From positions 557,228-621,227 of the forward strand of contig VZQC01008854.1 of the NCBI GenBank assembly GCA_009823505.1: DNA of 64,000 nt. Direction: 5' to 3'. This DNA comes from Rhizomys pruinosus (lineage: Eukaryota; Chordata; Mammalia; Rodentia; Spalacidae). Position numbers and translations under genes: made by a program. Position 1 is the first letter of the stretch. Each line of letters starts with the position of its first letter. The notes beneath the pieces were generated by a model that was not told the DNA's origin, searched no databases, and saw only the letters and a list, made by a program, of their open reading frames with translations. This document shows positions 44,159 through 55,569 of this stretch, piece by piece.

Positions 44159-45190
44159 AAGAGACCTAATAGCCAGGCTCATATTATGAAAAAGAGTAAG
44201 TATTGTTTTCATTACTTTAAGAAGTACGTAACATTAGACTCAAATACTGCAGCATTTTTACAGAATTATTATATATTTTAACACTTTATACTATTGAATT
44301 TTTCTTCATGAAACAAGAAAATATAGATCTAACAAGCAGATCCATTGAAATACTATGTATTGTTTTCCTTCACTCGCATCAATGGATTAGATATTTTCCA
44401 GAGTGACCAATGATCATCGTGCACTGATATAACTGTCTTATTCACTCCAGGGAAACTCTGTGCTGACTACACAGTACTGAGGAAGAAATGGCCATGAGCC
44501 AGTAATCAACCTGGGTTAACCTCGGAGTCACAGTACTATTTATTTTCACATTATAAATAAGATTAAATTAATACAGTTCTAACATATTCTGAGTCTAAGC
44601 AATTGAAATGTCTTTGATGATCCATACATAAGTGACTCTCGCATCTCTACCTGAGATGTAGATTGCTTACAAAAAGATGGTATACATAAATTAGTAAACA
44701 AAAGAAGAGAGCCAGAAAGCTTTAAAGCCATTCTGAGTTTGACATGCTGATTCAGTTATTCCCATTTAATAAATTGGCTTAGGGTGGTTTGTATAATTAA
44801 GTGCACTCTTTTTAAGTGTGTGGTGAAATGGCATGGTAATGTGCAGTCTTGTGAGCACCTACTTTTAATCACTGTCTCAGTCCATTTGACCTGGTGTAAT
44901 GAAGTACTATAACTAGAAGGCTCATAAACATCAGAAAATCATGTCTATGCTCTGGGCACTAGAAAGTCTATGATGAGGGGATCTTTGTGGTAGATCCAGG
45001 TGAAACCCTGCTTCCTGGTTCACAAGCATATGTCTCTTCACTCTAATTTCTCATGGTAGAATAGGCAAAGGAACTCATTGGAGCCTCTTTTAAAAGGGCA
45101 TTAATCTTTCATTTGTGCCAAAACCCATTGTGTCAGTTTATTGTCCTTAGACATTCCTCAGTGCAAGTTTATTGACTGAGATCTAGTCAG
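44159..45190. other. Unique DNA plus a diverged old repeat
   Basis: No gene is seen. About 44875-45130 has the texture of an old mammalian medium-reiteration element, which I cannot name. Confidence 0.35.
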
Positions 45191-45199
45191 CCCATCTAG

Positions 45200-45500
45200 A
45201 GCCCTCGCTTTGGGAAGATCAGCTACTCTTCACCAGGCAGTAATCAGCTGCCAATAGTTATTCTGCTAATATTGGGACCTGCTGCCCATTTCCACAGTTA
45301 TGTGCTCAGTTTTGTCTGCTTAAGTTTGCATGGATCTTGTGTTTACTCATACCGCTGCTGTAGGTTCATATGAGCAGGGTGCTCAGAGCTTGTAGAACTC
45401 TTGTTTCCGTATGGTCATGTACCTCCTCCCAGGCTCTTACAGTATTTCCACCCCTCTTCTGCAATGATCCCTGAACCCTAGGTGAGTGAAGCTTAATATA
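45200..45500 (-). mobile_element. L1 3'-UTR fragment
   Basis: Reverse-complement tail phrases: 'aatcagctgccaatagttatt' (45242) and 'tttgcatggatcttgtgtt' (45327). Confidence 0.5.
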
Positions 45501-45639
45501 GCAGTCCTGTCTGAAGAATCACACTTTGCAAATTCCCAATCTCCATGATTTGGCTATGTGTGACCTTTTGTGTTCTTGGTCCTCCATTGCACAAAGGAGC
45601 TTCATTAGTGAGAGTTGAGAGATTCGTTAGTGTCCTCCT

Positions 45640-46260
45640 TATCTCTTGTTCTGTTTCAGGGGGCTGTGGAAAGGTGCCAGTGGGAAAGGGGGTATTAAGG
45701 GGGTTAAGACTGATTGGCACGTCCCACATGAAATACACAAAAATTCAATAAAAGTATAAAAAAAAGAATGGACAAATCCATTGTTTAAATTAAATTTTAA
45801 AAATTATTCGATGACCCATGGTGACAACATACACAAGTCCCATAAAAGCTTAAACAAGACAAAAATCCAGCATTGACATGCAAAAGTGGGTAAAGAATCC
45901 TAACCAAATGTAAGGAACTTTTGACAACTGATGTCTGATGGGGTATAAAGAGATAGTATATTACAAAGATGAGACTCTTGATAGGTTGAGCAGTCTCCAG
46001 AGGAGAGACACATGCTGAATGCTGAGGGTTATGTGAGGACGCAAATCAGAATCTGCAGACTGTAATATATATGATATAATATATATTATATATATATATA
46101 TTACATCATATATATATATATATGATGGTGGCATATATTGAATTGAGTGGGTTCACTGGGGGAGGTACAGATGGCAGAGGGAACTGAATACTACCAAACT
46201 GTATTTATACTGTATGAAAATCACACAAAAAACTTCAAATAAATCTCCAAAATATTTAAA
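45640..46260 (+). mobile_element. L1 3'-end fragments
   Basis: A terminal L1 tail with 'attcaataaaagtataaaaaa' (45744-45765) is followed by another Lx-like 3' UTR block (45800-46060: acacaagtcccataaaagc, gacaaaaatccagcattgac). A (TA)n cluster lies at 46062-46122. Confidence 0.55.
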
Positions 46261-46805
46261 GTGATTCTGAAGCTAGGACCTTTGGAGAAATGCATATATT
46301 AAAATGAGGTCATAGGGTGTGTATTAACTCAGTATGACAGGTGTTCTTAAAAGGAGGAGGGGGCATTAATCTTATTTATTAGGGCCACTCTGAAGATTTA
46401 ATCATTTTCCAAAGGCCATATTTTCAAATAAGAGGATATGTTTAGTCTACAGCAACCCCTGACCGTGTGCAGCTGGGGCCTAGAGCTTTATGTTGACATG
46501 CAAGGGCATGGAAAGAAACTGAAAAGTGCTAAGTATCGGTTCTCACCTCATGCTCTCATTCTTAGTTTTTCACATCTTCTTGAGACCAATTTAGTGAGAT
46601 TGACATTATCATTTCTACTTTTAGTATTCTTTGAGGTGACCTCAGAATGCATAAAATAATTTACCCATAGTAATTCATATACCAAAGCAAGCAGGTCATG
46701 ATTTGAATCCAGATCATTGCTTTTTGATTACCATGTATTACCTTCCAAGTCCACCAATCTATGAACAATCATTTTCCACATATATCAACCATTCCACATT
46801 CTTTT
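46261..46805. other. Unique sequence
   Basis: No supported gene. A short L1- or URR-like remnant cannot be excluded. Confidence 0.35.
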
Positions 46806-46810
46806 TTCAT

Positions 46811-46968
46811 TTGTTCTGTTTTTCATATTTTTGAAACAGGGCTTCCCTGTAGCCCCAGCTGGCCTGGCACTCACTATATAGACCAGGCTGGCCTAAATCT
46901 CACAGAGATCCACTTGCTTCTGCTTCCCAAGTACTGGGACTAAAGGTGTGTGTCCCCACACCCTGCAG
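46811..46968 (-). repeat. B1 SINE
   Basis: Minus-strand B1, moderately diverged (gaaacagggcttccctgtag, then agtactgggactaaaggtg). Confidence 0.85.
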
Positions 46969-47425
46969 AACCCACATTCTTAATATAGTTATGAAAGGAC
47001 TAAGAATGGGACCAAAGGGATTCCTGGTGAAGGGGCTTTCAAAAATGAAATGCATAGTGCTTAGAATGTGGGGGTGAGCCTGGGGATTGTGGACCAGGTG
47101 GGCAGCAAGCAATCTTGTGACAAGAAGGCTGTGGGGAAGTATCTTTCTTTTACTGCATTTCACTGAGATAAAGCTAGGATTCTAGAGGCTAGTACTGAAT
47201 GCATAGAGTAGAATTTTCAAGGACTTCTACCCCTGGGGCAGAGGCTCTTCAGACATGAAGTGAAAGCATGTTCAAGCCTTTCCCACAGTAGTTCTAAATG
47301 GATGACAGCTACAACCTGTCTTATACTTGAAGAAGAGGAGTTTTAACATGTCAAAGAAAAACATATAAGAAAAAAAAAGAAAAACATATAACAAATATAA
47401 AACTCACCATGATTAAAATATATAG
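46969..47425. other. Unique sequence
   Basis: Nothing recognised. Confidence 0.4.
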
Positions 47426-47594
47426 GCTAGTCTAGGCATGAACCCACATATTTTGGTTAATAGTTTTTGACCAATTGTTGACAAAATTTAATATTAAAAA
47501 GATTATATCTTCAACAAATATACAGAAATAGCTCAGTGTGCACACACAAAAGGATTGGTTTGACCCTCTTACACATCACAGAAAACACTGAACA

Positions 47595-47653
47595 ACCCAA
47601 AATGGATAACTAAAACAGGAATGAACCCAAAATGGATAACTAAAACAGGAATG
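47595..47653. repeat. 30-bp tandem duplication
   Basis: Two copies of a 30-mer containing 'aatggataactaaaacagga', nearly perfect. Confidence 0.9.
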
Positions 47654-47811
47654 TGACTTAAAACCAAAGAAGTAAAATGTCTGTAGAAGCAAACCTTTAT
47701 GGCCTTGCATTAGGCAGTGGTTTGTTGGCTATAATACCAAATATACAAGTAACAAAAGAAAATAGATTGGAATTAATAAAATGAATAGCTCTGTGTACCA
47801 AAGGGAGCCAC

Positions 47812-47970
47812 TAATCCAGGAACTGTGGTACACATCTTTGATCCCAGGACTCAGGACCCTGAGAAAGGAGGATCATAGATTTGAAGGCACCCTGGGCTAC
47901 AGAGTGAATTCGAGGTCAGTCTGAGCACAATAGAACAAGATCTTGTGTTTTAAAAAAGAAGAAAGGAAAA
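47812..47970 (+). repeat. Diverged B1-like SINE
   Basis: A plus-strand remnant (ggaactgtggtacacatctt, then tttgaaggcaccctgggcta) ending in an A-rich tail. Confidence 0.6.
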
Positions 47971-48580
47971 AAGGAAAATTAGACTAACTATAAAAGCAAA
48001 AACAACTGTCTTATTGGAAGAAAATATCAATAAATCATGTACCAGAGAACTTTTACCCAGAACACATAACTCTTTCAATTTACCATTAAAATGACATCTC
48101 AATTACAAAATATATGATGAACTTAAGGAGACATTTCTCTAAAAAGAGACGTACAAATGAGCAATAGCTGTAACAAAGGCACTCAACCTCATAGCCATTG
48201 TCAAATGAGAACACAAACCACTGCGAGATATTCACTAATGTGGCCAAAATCTTCTCTAAGAAGAATACAAAAAGTGCTGCCAATGGTGTGGAAAAGTTGG
48301 AACATTATACCTTTCTTGTGGAAGTGAAAAATACTGCAATTGCTATGAAGAAAAAAGTGTAATTTCTCAAAAGGCTAAACACAGAATTACTACATGATCT
48401 GGTAATTACACTAATATGTACGCTGCTGTGATCATGGAAGACTTGCCTGTGCAGCAAGTTGTACTTAAATATTAACAGCAGCATTATTCATAATTATTCA
48501 TAAGAGTGGAAATAACCAATCATCAGGAAGTGATGAAAATAAAATGAAACATTATATAACACAATAATGGACTACTCAGT

Positions 48581-49695
48581 TTTCCATACCTTTAGTCAAT
48601 CTTAATATTAAAGTTAATAATTAAATCTATTGTAGGGAATTCTGCATCAAAGACATCTTTCTTAGATGTCTTTGAAAACTCTAGATGCACTTTTTTCTAG
48701 ACAAATTGTAAAATTTGGTTCTTTGTAGTGGATTCTGACACCGAGGGAGAGAAATTTCTTATTCTTCTAGTTCCATGGCATATGATACCTTGAATTTGTT
48801 AAGGAACCGCTGTGCTTAGCTTCTTCTTTCTAGAAGAGAGAAATCATTTTATTTGCTTCTTCCAGGCAAGCAGTTATGATTTTCTCCAATACTGGTAGAG
48901 CTTCAAACCTAAGCCTAGATGACCCATGATATAATACTGAGTTTCAACACTAGAAACATTCTGCTGTCCACTGATTCATCTAAAAAACAACAGTGCTCTA
49001 GTGCCCTATGGTAATTATGTAGGTGGTAGATATTGCTGTTTGTCTTGGTCCAGAGGGTAGAACTGATTGGCCTTCTCAAAACATATGGCACACTATGATT
49101 AAGCATAGTTCTGATACTTTTTATAGAAAAACACAGGGTAAAATGTGGCTGAACAAAGTACCCAAGAGGTATGAAATTACTCCTTTATATGACTATAAGT
49201 TGTGAAGGATATAGGTGTTTGTCTGAATAGATTAAAGCAAGTTTTTAAAAAAGCTAAAAATTAAAGCTAGTGGAGCAAAAGAGCTGTGGTCCACAACATC
49301 TGGCCAGTGGCCAGTGCACACAGCAGGGTAGCTCACCCTGCAGTCCTGCTAAATGTTCTTCACTTATTCAAATGAAAATCTTAAGAAGATACATAAATAA
49401 AGCACTTGCACCCCAAAAGGGCATCACTAATTGGAATTAGTAGAATCCCTCTGGAATACCCCAATAAATACATACATTTGGCATTTCATGTATGTACTAA
49501 TAATGCTAAAGAATTTGGGACTCAAGTGAATGAGGTCCTTTCCAGGCAATTGGAAAGAAGCTTGTGTTTACAATTAATTAGTTGCTGTATTAGTACTATC
49601 ATAGATTTCTTGTTCAAAATACATTGTACTGTTAAGTGGAACATTCAAAGTACAATTCAGCTGGTCATCAGCTTCCTTTTTCTTTAATAAAAGTC
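48581..49695. other. Unique sequence with a small perfect hairpin
   Basis: No gene is seen. An 11-bp perfect stem with a 5-base loop lies at 48648-48674. Confidence 0.45.
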
Positions 49696-49699
49696 TGAG

Positions 49700-49915
49700 C
49701 ATCCGGTGGAAGAATTTGCACTGAGGAATGGCAGGGGTGATTAATTTGGCACACTAGGCTTTAAGCTTTAACACAGACCACAGAACATATGAATTCCGGG
49801 GGGGGGGAGTTGGCTGATGGAGGATGCCAATGGAGAGAGCCATATAAAGGAGATTAAGGCTGATGGAGATAATGCACAGAAAATTCAATTAAAAATATAC
49901 AAAAAAAGAGTCTGA
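49700..49915 (+). mobile_element. L1 3' terminus
   Basis: Tail phrases 'gcactgaggaatggcagggg' and 'gagccatataaaggagattaa', ending 'aaaattcaattaaaaatatac'. Short, 5'-truncated. Confidence 0.6.
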
Positions 49916-50174
49916 GCCTCTGACTATGCAAAGTGGCAGGACCCATTCTGGTTGTATCTGCCATTGTACCCTCAACATTTACTATAGTGCCTGATATTTA
50001 GAGCAGAAAGCATGTAAAAGTTACTTTTGAATGTTTTTTTAGGGGGGGGTGGAGGATTATTTTATTTCATTCTTGTTCTTCTCTTTTCACCAAAATTTCT
50101 ATGACAGACTTTTTTTTTCTTGTTTGTTCTATTTTCATTAACCAAGATGTCTCAAAGATTTTAAGGCGATCATT

Positions 50175-50540
50175 GTGGTAGTTAAATGTCTCCCATAGGC
50201 TCCAAGTATGTGGACATTCTGTTCCCAGTTGGTGGTGCTGTTTTGGGAGACTGTTGGAGGTGTGGCCATGCTGGAAAAAGCATATCACTGGGGATGGGCT
50301 TTGAGAGTTCTTAAGCCTTCTTGTGCTTCCTGTCTCTCACTGCTTCCTGTGCCTGCTTGAAACTATGATCCCTGGGCTGTCTAATCTGGCCCCCTCTGGC
50401 ACTATGCCTCCCCACAGATCTCCAGGAATAATGGACATTAACTTCTCTGGAACAGTAAGACCAAATAAACTCTTCATTCTGTAAGTTGTTTTGATCATTG
50501 TGTCTTATCTCAAAAACAGAAGAGTAACTAATAAAAGTAG
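50175..50540. repeat. Medium-reiteration repeat, family not named
   Basis: From 'gtggtagttaaatgtctccc' to 'aaacagaagagtaactaataa'. Similar design to 42985-43305. Confidence 0.4.
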
Positions 50541-53150
50541 AATAAAAATATTTCTGTCTTGTAAAGAGTTGTATGTAGACAGAATATATCACTTCATTTT
50601 GTCTATTTCTCTTCATGAATATTTCAGTAAGGACTCTTGGTCTCTCTGTCCTAAAAATAGTATTTCATAAAATAATGCAAATAAATCATTTTCATTCAGA
50701 ATAACATTGACATCTTGGCCAGATTAGTAGTCTACTTCTTAGAAGAATTTCTTCATAGGACTTTAAAATTCTGTACTTTGGGAAAAATTTTTTATCCTCA
50801 TCCTCACTAAAATTGCTCCCATGCAGACCAGAAATTTTCTTAAACTATAGAACATACCTGACATGTGTCATTTTTCTGCCTGGCTTAAACTGCCTTTTGG
50901 AGGAAGAGGCATTGGTTATTAGACATATGATTGATCCTCTAACAGATCATCAGATAGCTATTGGGCTGTTTGCTTTCTTGGACTCATGTCCTGGAAACTC
51001 TTGGAGCTTTCATAGGAGCTATAATAAGCTGGCTAAGCTGTTGGAAGCTCCATTTTACCAAGGGCCAATGAACTGGGTCCTCACAGCTTAGTGCTTGATT
51101 ACAAAAACGTTTACCCCATGAGTTATTGGAAATTCTAAACTTGGCAAAATACCATTCTTGAAATCTAATATGAATAGTAATCTAAAATGGACATGGGAGG
51201 CCAAAGCAGTTGAGAGTGCATAAGGTAATTTATAAAGTCTAGAAGTTTTTAACACACATCAATTAAGCAATAAAATACTTTTGTGTGAATTTTTCTCAGA
51301 GAAATCTGGTATGTTGGCTGGTCAAATCTTATGTGGAGCCATCCATCCTGTATGGTCTGGGAACTATTCAATGGGTGTCTCTATAGATTTCATTTATTAA
51401 ACAAATAGAATAACAATCCATGAAGAAGACACAGCAATAATATCATAGATAACCAAATTTATTTTCTCATTCAGCCAATATTTATTTTGAGTCACTTCAG
51501 AATTAGGTAGTATGCTGAAAATTGATTTTCAAAATATAGCATGATCCCTACGCCTTTGTGTTCCATATATTGAAGGGGAAAAATGATGAAGGACTACAGT
51601 CCTTCATATATATCCAGCTTCGAAGCAAAATTCATACACACATATTTTAATATATATATATTAGTTTGTAGAAAGAGATAATTGAAAGGTTTTCTTCTGA
51701 AAGAAGTTAGAAAAAGTCATTGGATAGGGAAAATTATTCACTCACAGGGGTTGACCTAGCTAGGAAGGAGTCTTTTAACTTTACCCCTCCTCCCTCTAGG
51801 AAAGTCAGAGCAGCCACCATCTTGAGATAACCTGTTGAGATTGAATTTAAGTAGCCTATGCTACAGGTGAACTAGCAGAAAAAGGGGAAGCCTGGTTCTT
51901 TTGGTGCTATAAAGCTGTAATCTCTACCTCTATCTGCTCATTTTTTGATTTATTTATATAAGGGAAGAATAACTCTAATAATTAATTCAGTTTTGTTTTT
52001 ACTTTTTCTTACGTGTGCCCAAATCTACGCTTGACTGAAGCCAGCAACTATAAGGATCTATGTTAGAACAGAGACCAGACCTAGAAAGGAAACCCAGGAT
52101 GATCTCTGGGTAAAAGAGACTTAAATTGCACTCTCACTTAGATGGTGTTGGTGAGGGCAGGAGAAAAGAAAAGGTAGAAGGTTTTCAGGAAGAGGATAAG
52201 ATGTAGGAAACCATTGAGGTAGAAAATAACCAACAGGACTCTGCTTATTTCTAGAACAAGAGACAGTGTGCCTGGAACACACAATCCAATTGAATGATCC
52301 AAGCTACCATTTCAGCATGCTGTATAGCATTCCTTTAGACTTTATGTATCTTGAAAAACTCAAGGTTTTTTTTTCATTCTTTTTTCCCTCATGGACAGAA
52401 TGCAATACATATTTTACTTAAGTTTTCATTGAGGAGTTAGGGAGAGAATCAGTTAAAAAGTCACAAGCATATCCTAAAAAAGAGATGGGGATATGCAATC
52501 AATGTTTTTACCTTGATCGAACTCTGAAACTTGCTTAGATTGCAGTGAATGACATTTAAAATTTGGTTGAAATAAATATATGCATATCTTTACACAAAAA
52601 TTTAAGTATATTACCTATAAAGCTTAATAGATTATTCAAAACTGAACACACATGTATAACCAGTAAAAAAAAAAAAGGAACAGAACTTTTCTAATCTTTA
52701 CTGTCAATCACCAGTTTTCCCCCAAAGATATAGATTACCCTGACATCCAACAACATATATTAATTTGGCTGTTTTTTTCTCAAGTGAAAGGATTATGATA
52801 GAGTGAATTCATTCATGCTAGCTTATTCTCAGCATCATATGTATCTTATTACATAACATAAATCATATGTATCTTATTACATAACATAAATCATCATAAC
52901 ATTAATGACCCATTGTATAATTCCTAATAAGAGAAACATTAAATGTGAGATATTTAAGCATATGCTCACAAAGAATGGAGAGAAAGAGAAAAAAAAGAAC
53001 AATAAGTTTTCAAGAGGTATAAAGCAAATAAAAGAATTATAATTTAATTGAAAGACCAGAAGTTTTTAACCATAATATATTTGACTTCTATGGAAAGTCA
53101 AAGTTAAGTTACTTCACATCACATACTTTCTCAGAATTGAAATTGCTTTC
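50541..53150. other. Unique AT-rich sequence, no supported gene
   Basis: The longest open frame (50813-51091, 92 codons) has no recognised motif. A 28-bp tandem duplication lies at 52834-52889 and a short palindrome at 51586-51607. Confidence 0.4.
52834..52889. repeat. 28-bp perfect tandem duplication
   Basis: Two identical copies of a 28-mer that starts atcatatgtatcttattaca. Confidence 0.95.
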
Positions 53151-53154
53151 TGTG

Positions 53155-53577
53155 GTGGTTAGTTTTGATTGTCACTTAATATAATGTAGAAGTCACCCAA
53201 CAAGAGAGTTTCAGTGAGAGATTATCTAGATGTATATGGCCTGTGGGCTTGTCTGTGGGGGATTATCTTGATTGTGTTAATTGACGTAGGAAGACCTGCT
53301 TACTGTGGGTGGCAACATCCTCTAGACAGGGGATCTCGAATTATATAAGTGTAAAGAAAAGGCTGAGCACAAGTAGACATGCAAGCATTCATTGCTCTCT
53401 CTCTTCCTGACTGTGGGTATGATGGGACTAAGTGCTTCCAGTTCAAGTTGCCTTGACTTCCGTAGATAGACTATAACCTGGGATTATAAGATAAAATAAA
53501 TGTCTTCTCTCCTAAGGTATTTCTGTTAGGCCATTTTGTGACAGCAATGGGAATTATAACTAGGACACTCATATTTC
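53155..53577 (-). repeat. Interspersed repeat family X, reverse orientation
   Basis: The reverse complement aligns in order with 8761-9144 and 21254-21600 (ctagttataattcccattgc, then ggtcttcctacgtcaatta). Its ends here are 'tgtggtggttagttttgatt' and 'ataactaggacac', which suggest the full element length of about 420 bases. Confidence 0.5.
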
Positions 53578-54039
53578 TGGAATATGGTGTTAAAAAAGGA
53601 GCTAAACAGAGAAATAGTTACTCTCCATGTGATAAATAGTAAGAAGAATCCCTGGACTATGTATAAGGATCACTTCAACTGACCCTGTGCCTTGACAGAA
53701 GGCTGGGAGTTTAATTATTTAGTTGCTATACTTAATGAGAGACTCTGTATTTAGGAACAAAAATCATAGTTGTGTGTTTAATATACTAACATGGGATTCA
53801 CTGAAATAGATATTTACAGCATTGAGCTAGCAATTCTGATAATCATAAGAATATGGACTAAAATGTCCTACTCTGAGATTATGGGATGGTTTACTGGTGA
53901 GAATGTCAGATACTACAAGAGAAACATACCAGAGGTGTTTCCACTTGGTGTTGCATCCTTAGAAGGCAATGAATGAACAAGTCCTTTAGAAGCAATACAC
54001 CATCCCACCAGCTTTTGAGTGTCTGCTCTTTGTTTCTTT

Positions 54040-54470
54040 TTTATTTAATTTACTTTGGCTGACATAACACAAATAGAAATTTGTACATATTTATAGGGTC
54101 ACATGATGTTTCATGCATATACACATTGTTTAAAACTTAAAACTGCTGAACATGTCTAGGTCATTAAACATGTATAATTTCTTTGTGGTTAAAAATTCTA
54201 CAGTTCTGAACAAAATTACACAGTCCTTTCTTTGAGGCTTTTGAACTGTATGAAATATCACATCTATATTGATCCTACTGTAAAATCATACACCAAACCA
54301 TCATTCTGTATGTATCCAACTTAGTATTCATTGATCAGTTTCATCTACACATCCCTTCTTTATTTTATTATATTCAGGGGTTCAGATTTTTATTTTAATT
54401 TTATATTACTCTAAAATATGAATATATACCTTCTGTCCATGTACTTTAATTACTGTGCCTGAAAGAAGAT
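54040..54470 (-). mobile_element. Probable old L1 3'-UTR fragment
   Basis: Resembles the 'tttgtacatatttatagggtcacatg'-type region of old mammalian L1 tails. Low certainty. Confidence 0.4.
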
Positions 54471-54559
54471 GGTAAGTTAATTCTAGGGCTCATTAAGATA
54501 TTCACATTATAACATCACAGTTGCTTTCATATAGAAAGAAATATAACAATAACATTGCT

Positions 54560-55160
54560 TAGCTTGTCTTGTTCAATTGGGGGATTTGGTACTAACATCC
54601 ACAAATGAGGAAGACCACTCCCCATTTATCTTTTTGGGACTATGTTACTTCACTGAGCATAATGGCTTCAAATTCCATCCATTTACCTGCAAATCTCATG
54701 ATGTCATCTTTCTTTACCGATGTATAGAACTCTATTGTGTGAGGAAGTAAAGATAGTTGAGAAACATCTTAAAAAGTGTTCAACATCATTAATAATTAAG
54801 GAAATGCAAATTAAAACCACTCTAAGATATCATCTCACTCCAATAAGACTGGTTAAGATCAAGAAAACAAAAGACACCAAATGCTGGAGAGGTTGCAGGG
54901 AAAGGGGAACATTCATCCACTGCTGGTGGGAATGTAAACTCATAACTCCATTGTGGAAAGCAGTGCAGAGAACTCTTAAAAGACTCAAAATGAGCCTACC
55001 ACCTAACTCAGCCATACCATTTCTGGGTATATACCCACAAGACTCATCCTACTGCAAAGATACATGCACATCTATGTTTATTGCAGCTCTTTTCACAATA
55101 GTAAAGAGTTGGAACCCAAATGCCCCTCATCTGAGGACTGGAGAATCTGCTCTTTGATAA
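54560..55160 (-). mobile_element. L1 3' fragment with inverted 5' part (twin priming, minus insertion)
   Basis: At 54560-54738 the minus strand holds the ORF2 C-terminus (nucleotides for the YTSVKKDDIM...GKWMEFEA region). At 54739 the strand flips. The plus strand 54745-55157 encodes the adjacent upstream ORF2 part: KHLKKCSTSLIIKEMQIKTT, the cysteine motif CWRGCRERGTFIHCWWECK, and MFIAALFTIVKSWNPN. The two parts meet in L1 coordinates near the STDEW/YTxEYY region, as twin priming predicts for a minus-strand insertion. Confidence 0.72.
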
Positions 55161-55289
55161 AACTCATTAGATGCTCAAGAAAAGACTCTAATGTGAAAAA
55201 TGAAGGCAAAATAAAACATGTACCAAAAAGACCTGGAGATGAAGGTGGGGGGCAATAAACAGAATAAAAAATTTAGTTAAAGATTTGAT

Positions 55290-55502
55290 TATTTTTATTT
55301 TATGTGTGTGAATGTTTTGCCTGAATTAATGTAAGTGCAACATATACATGCCAGGTCCACAGAGGCCAGAAGAGGTTATTGGATCCCCTTGACCTGGAGT
55401 TACAGATGCTTGTTAGCTGTCATGTAGGTGCTGTAAACTGAACCTGAGTCCTCTGCAAGTGCAGCCAGTGCTGGTAACAACTGAGTCTTCTTTCCAACCC
55501 TA
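55290..55502 (-). repeat. B3-like SINE
   Basis: Minus strand: 'gtgaatgttttgcctgaat', 'aggccagaagaggttattgga', 'aactgagtcttctttccaacc'. Diverged. Confidence 0.72.
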
Positions 55503-55569
55503 GAATAAACTATTTTGAAATACTAAAAATAAGTAGCCATGAAATAGTAATATAAAGACACTTCAATAT

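Larger units (their letters stand above)
47430..48580 (+). mobile_element. Old L1 ORF2 fragment
   Basis: Broken plus-strand ORF2 nucleotide landmarks include a 'gtctgtagaagcaaacctttat' block (47679) and the 'gtgtaatttctcaaaaggcta' to 'gatctggtaattacactaat' region (48357-48416). A B1-like SINE interrupts it at about 47812-47970. Heavily mutated. Confidence 0.55.
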
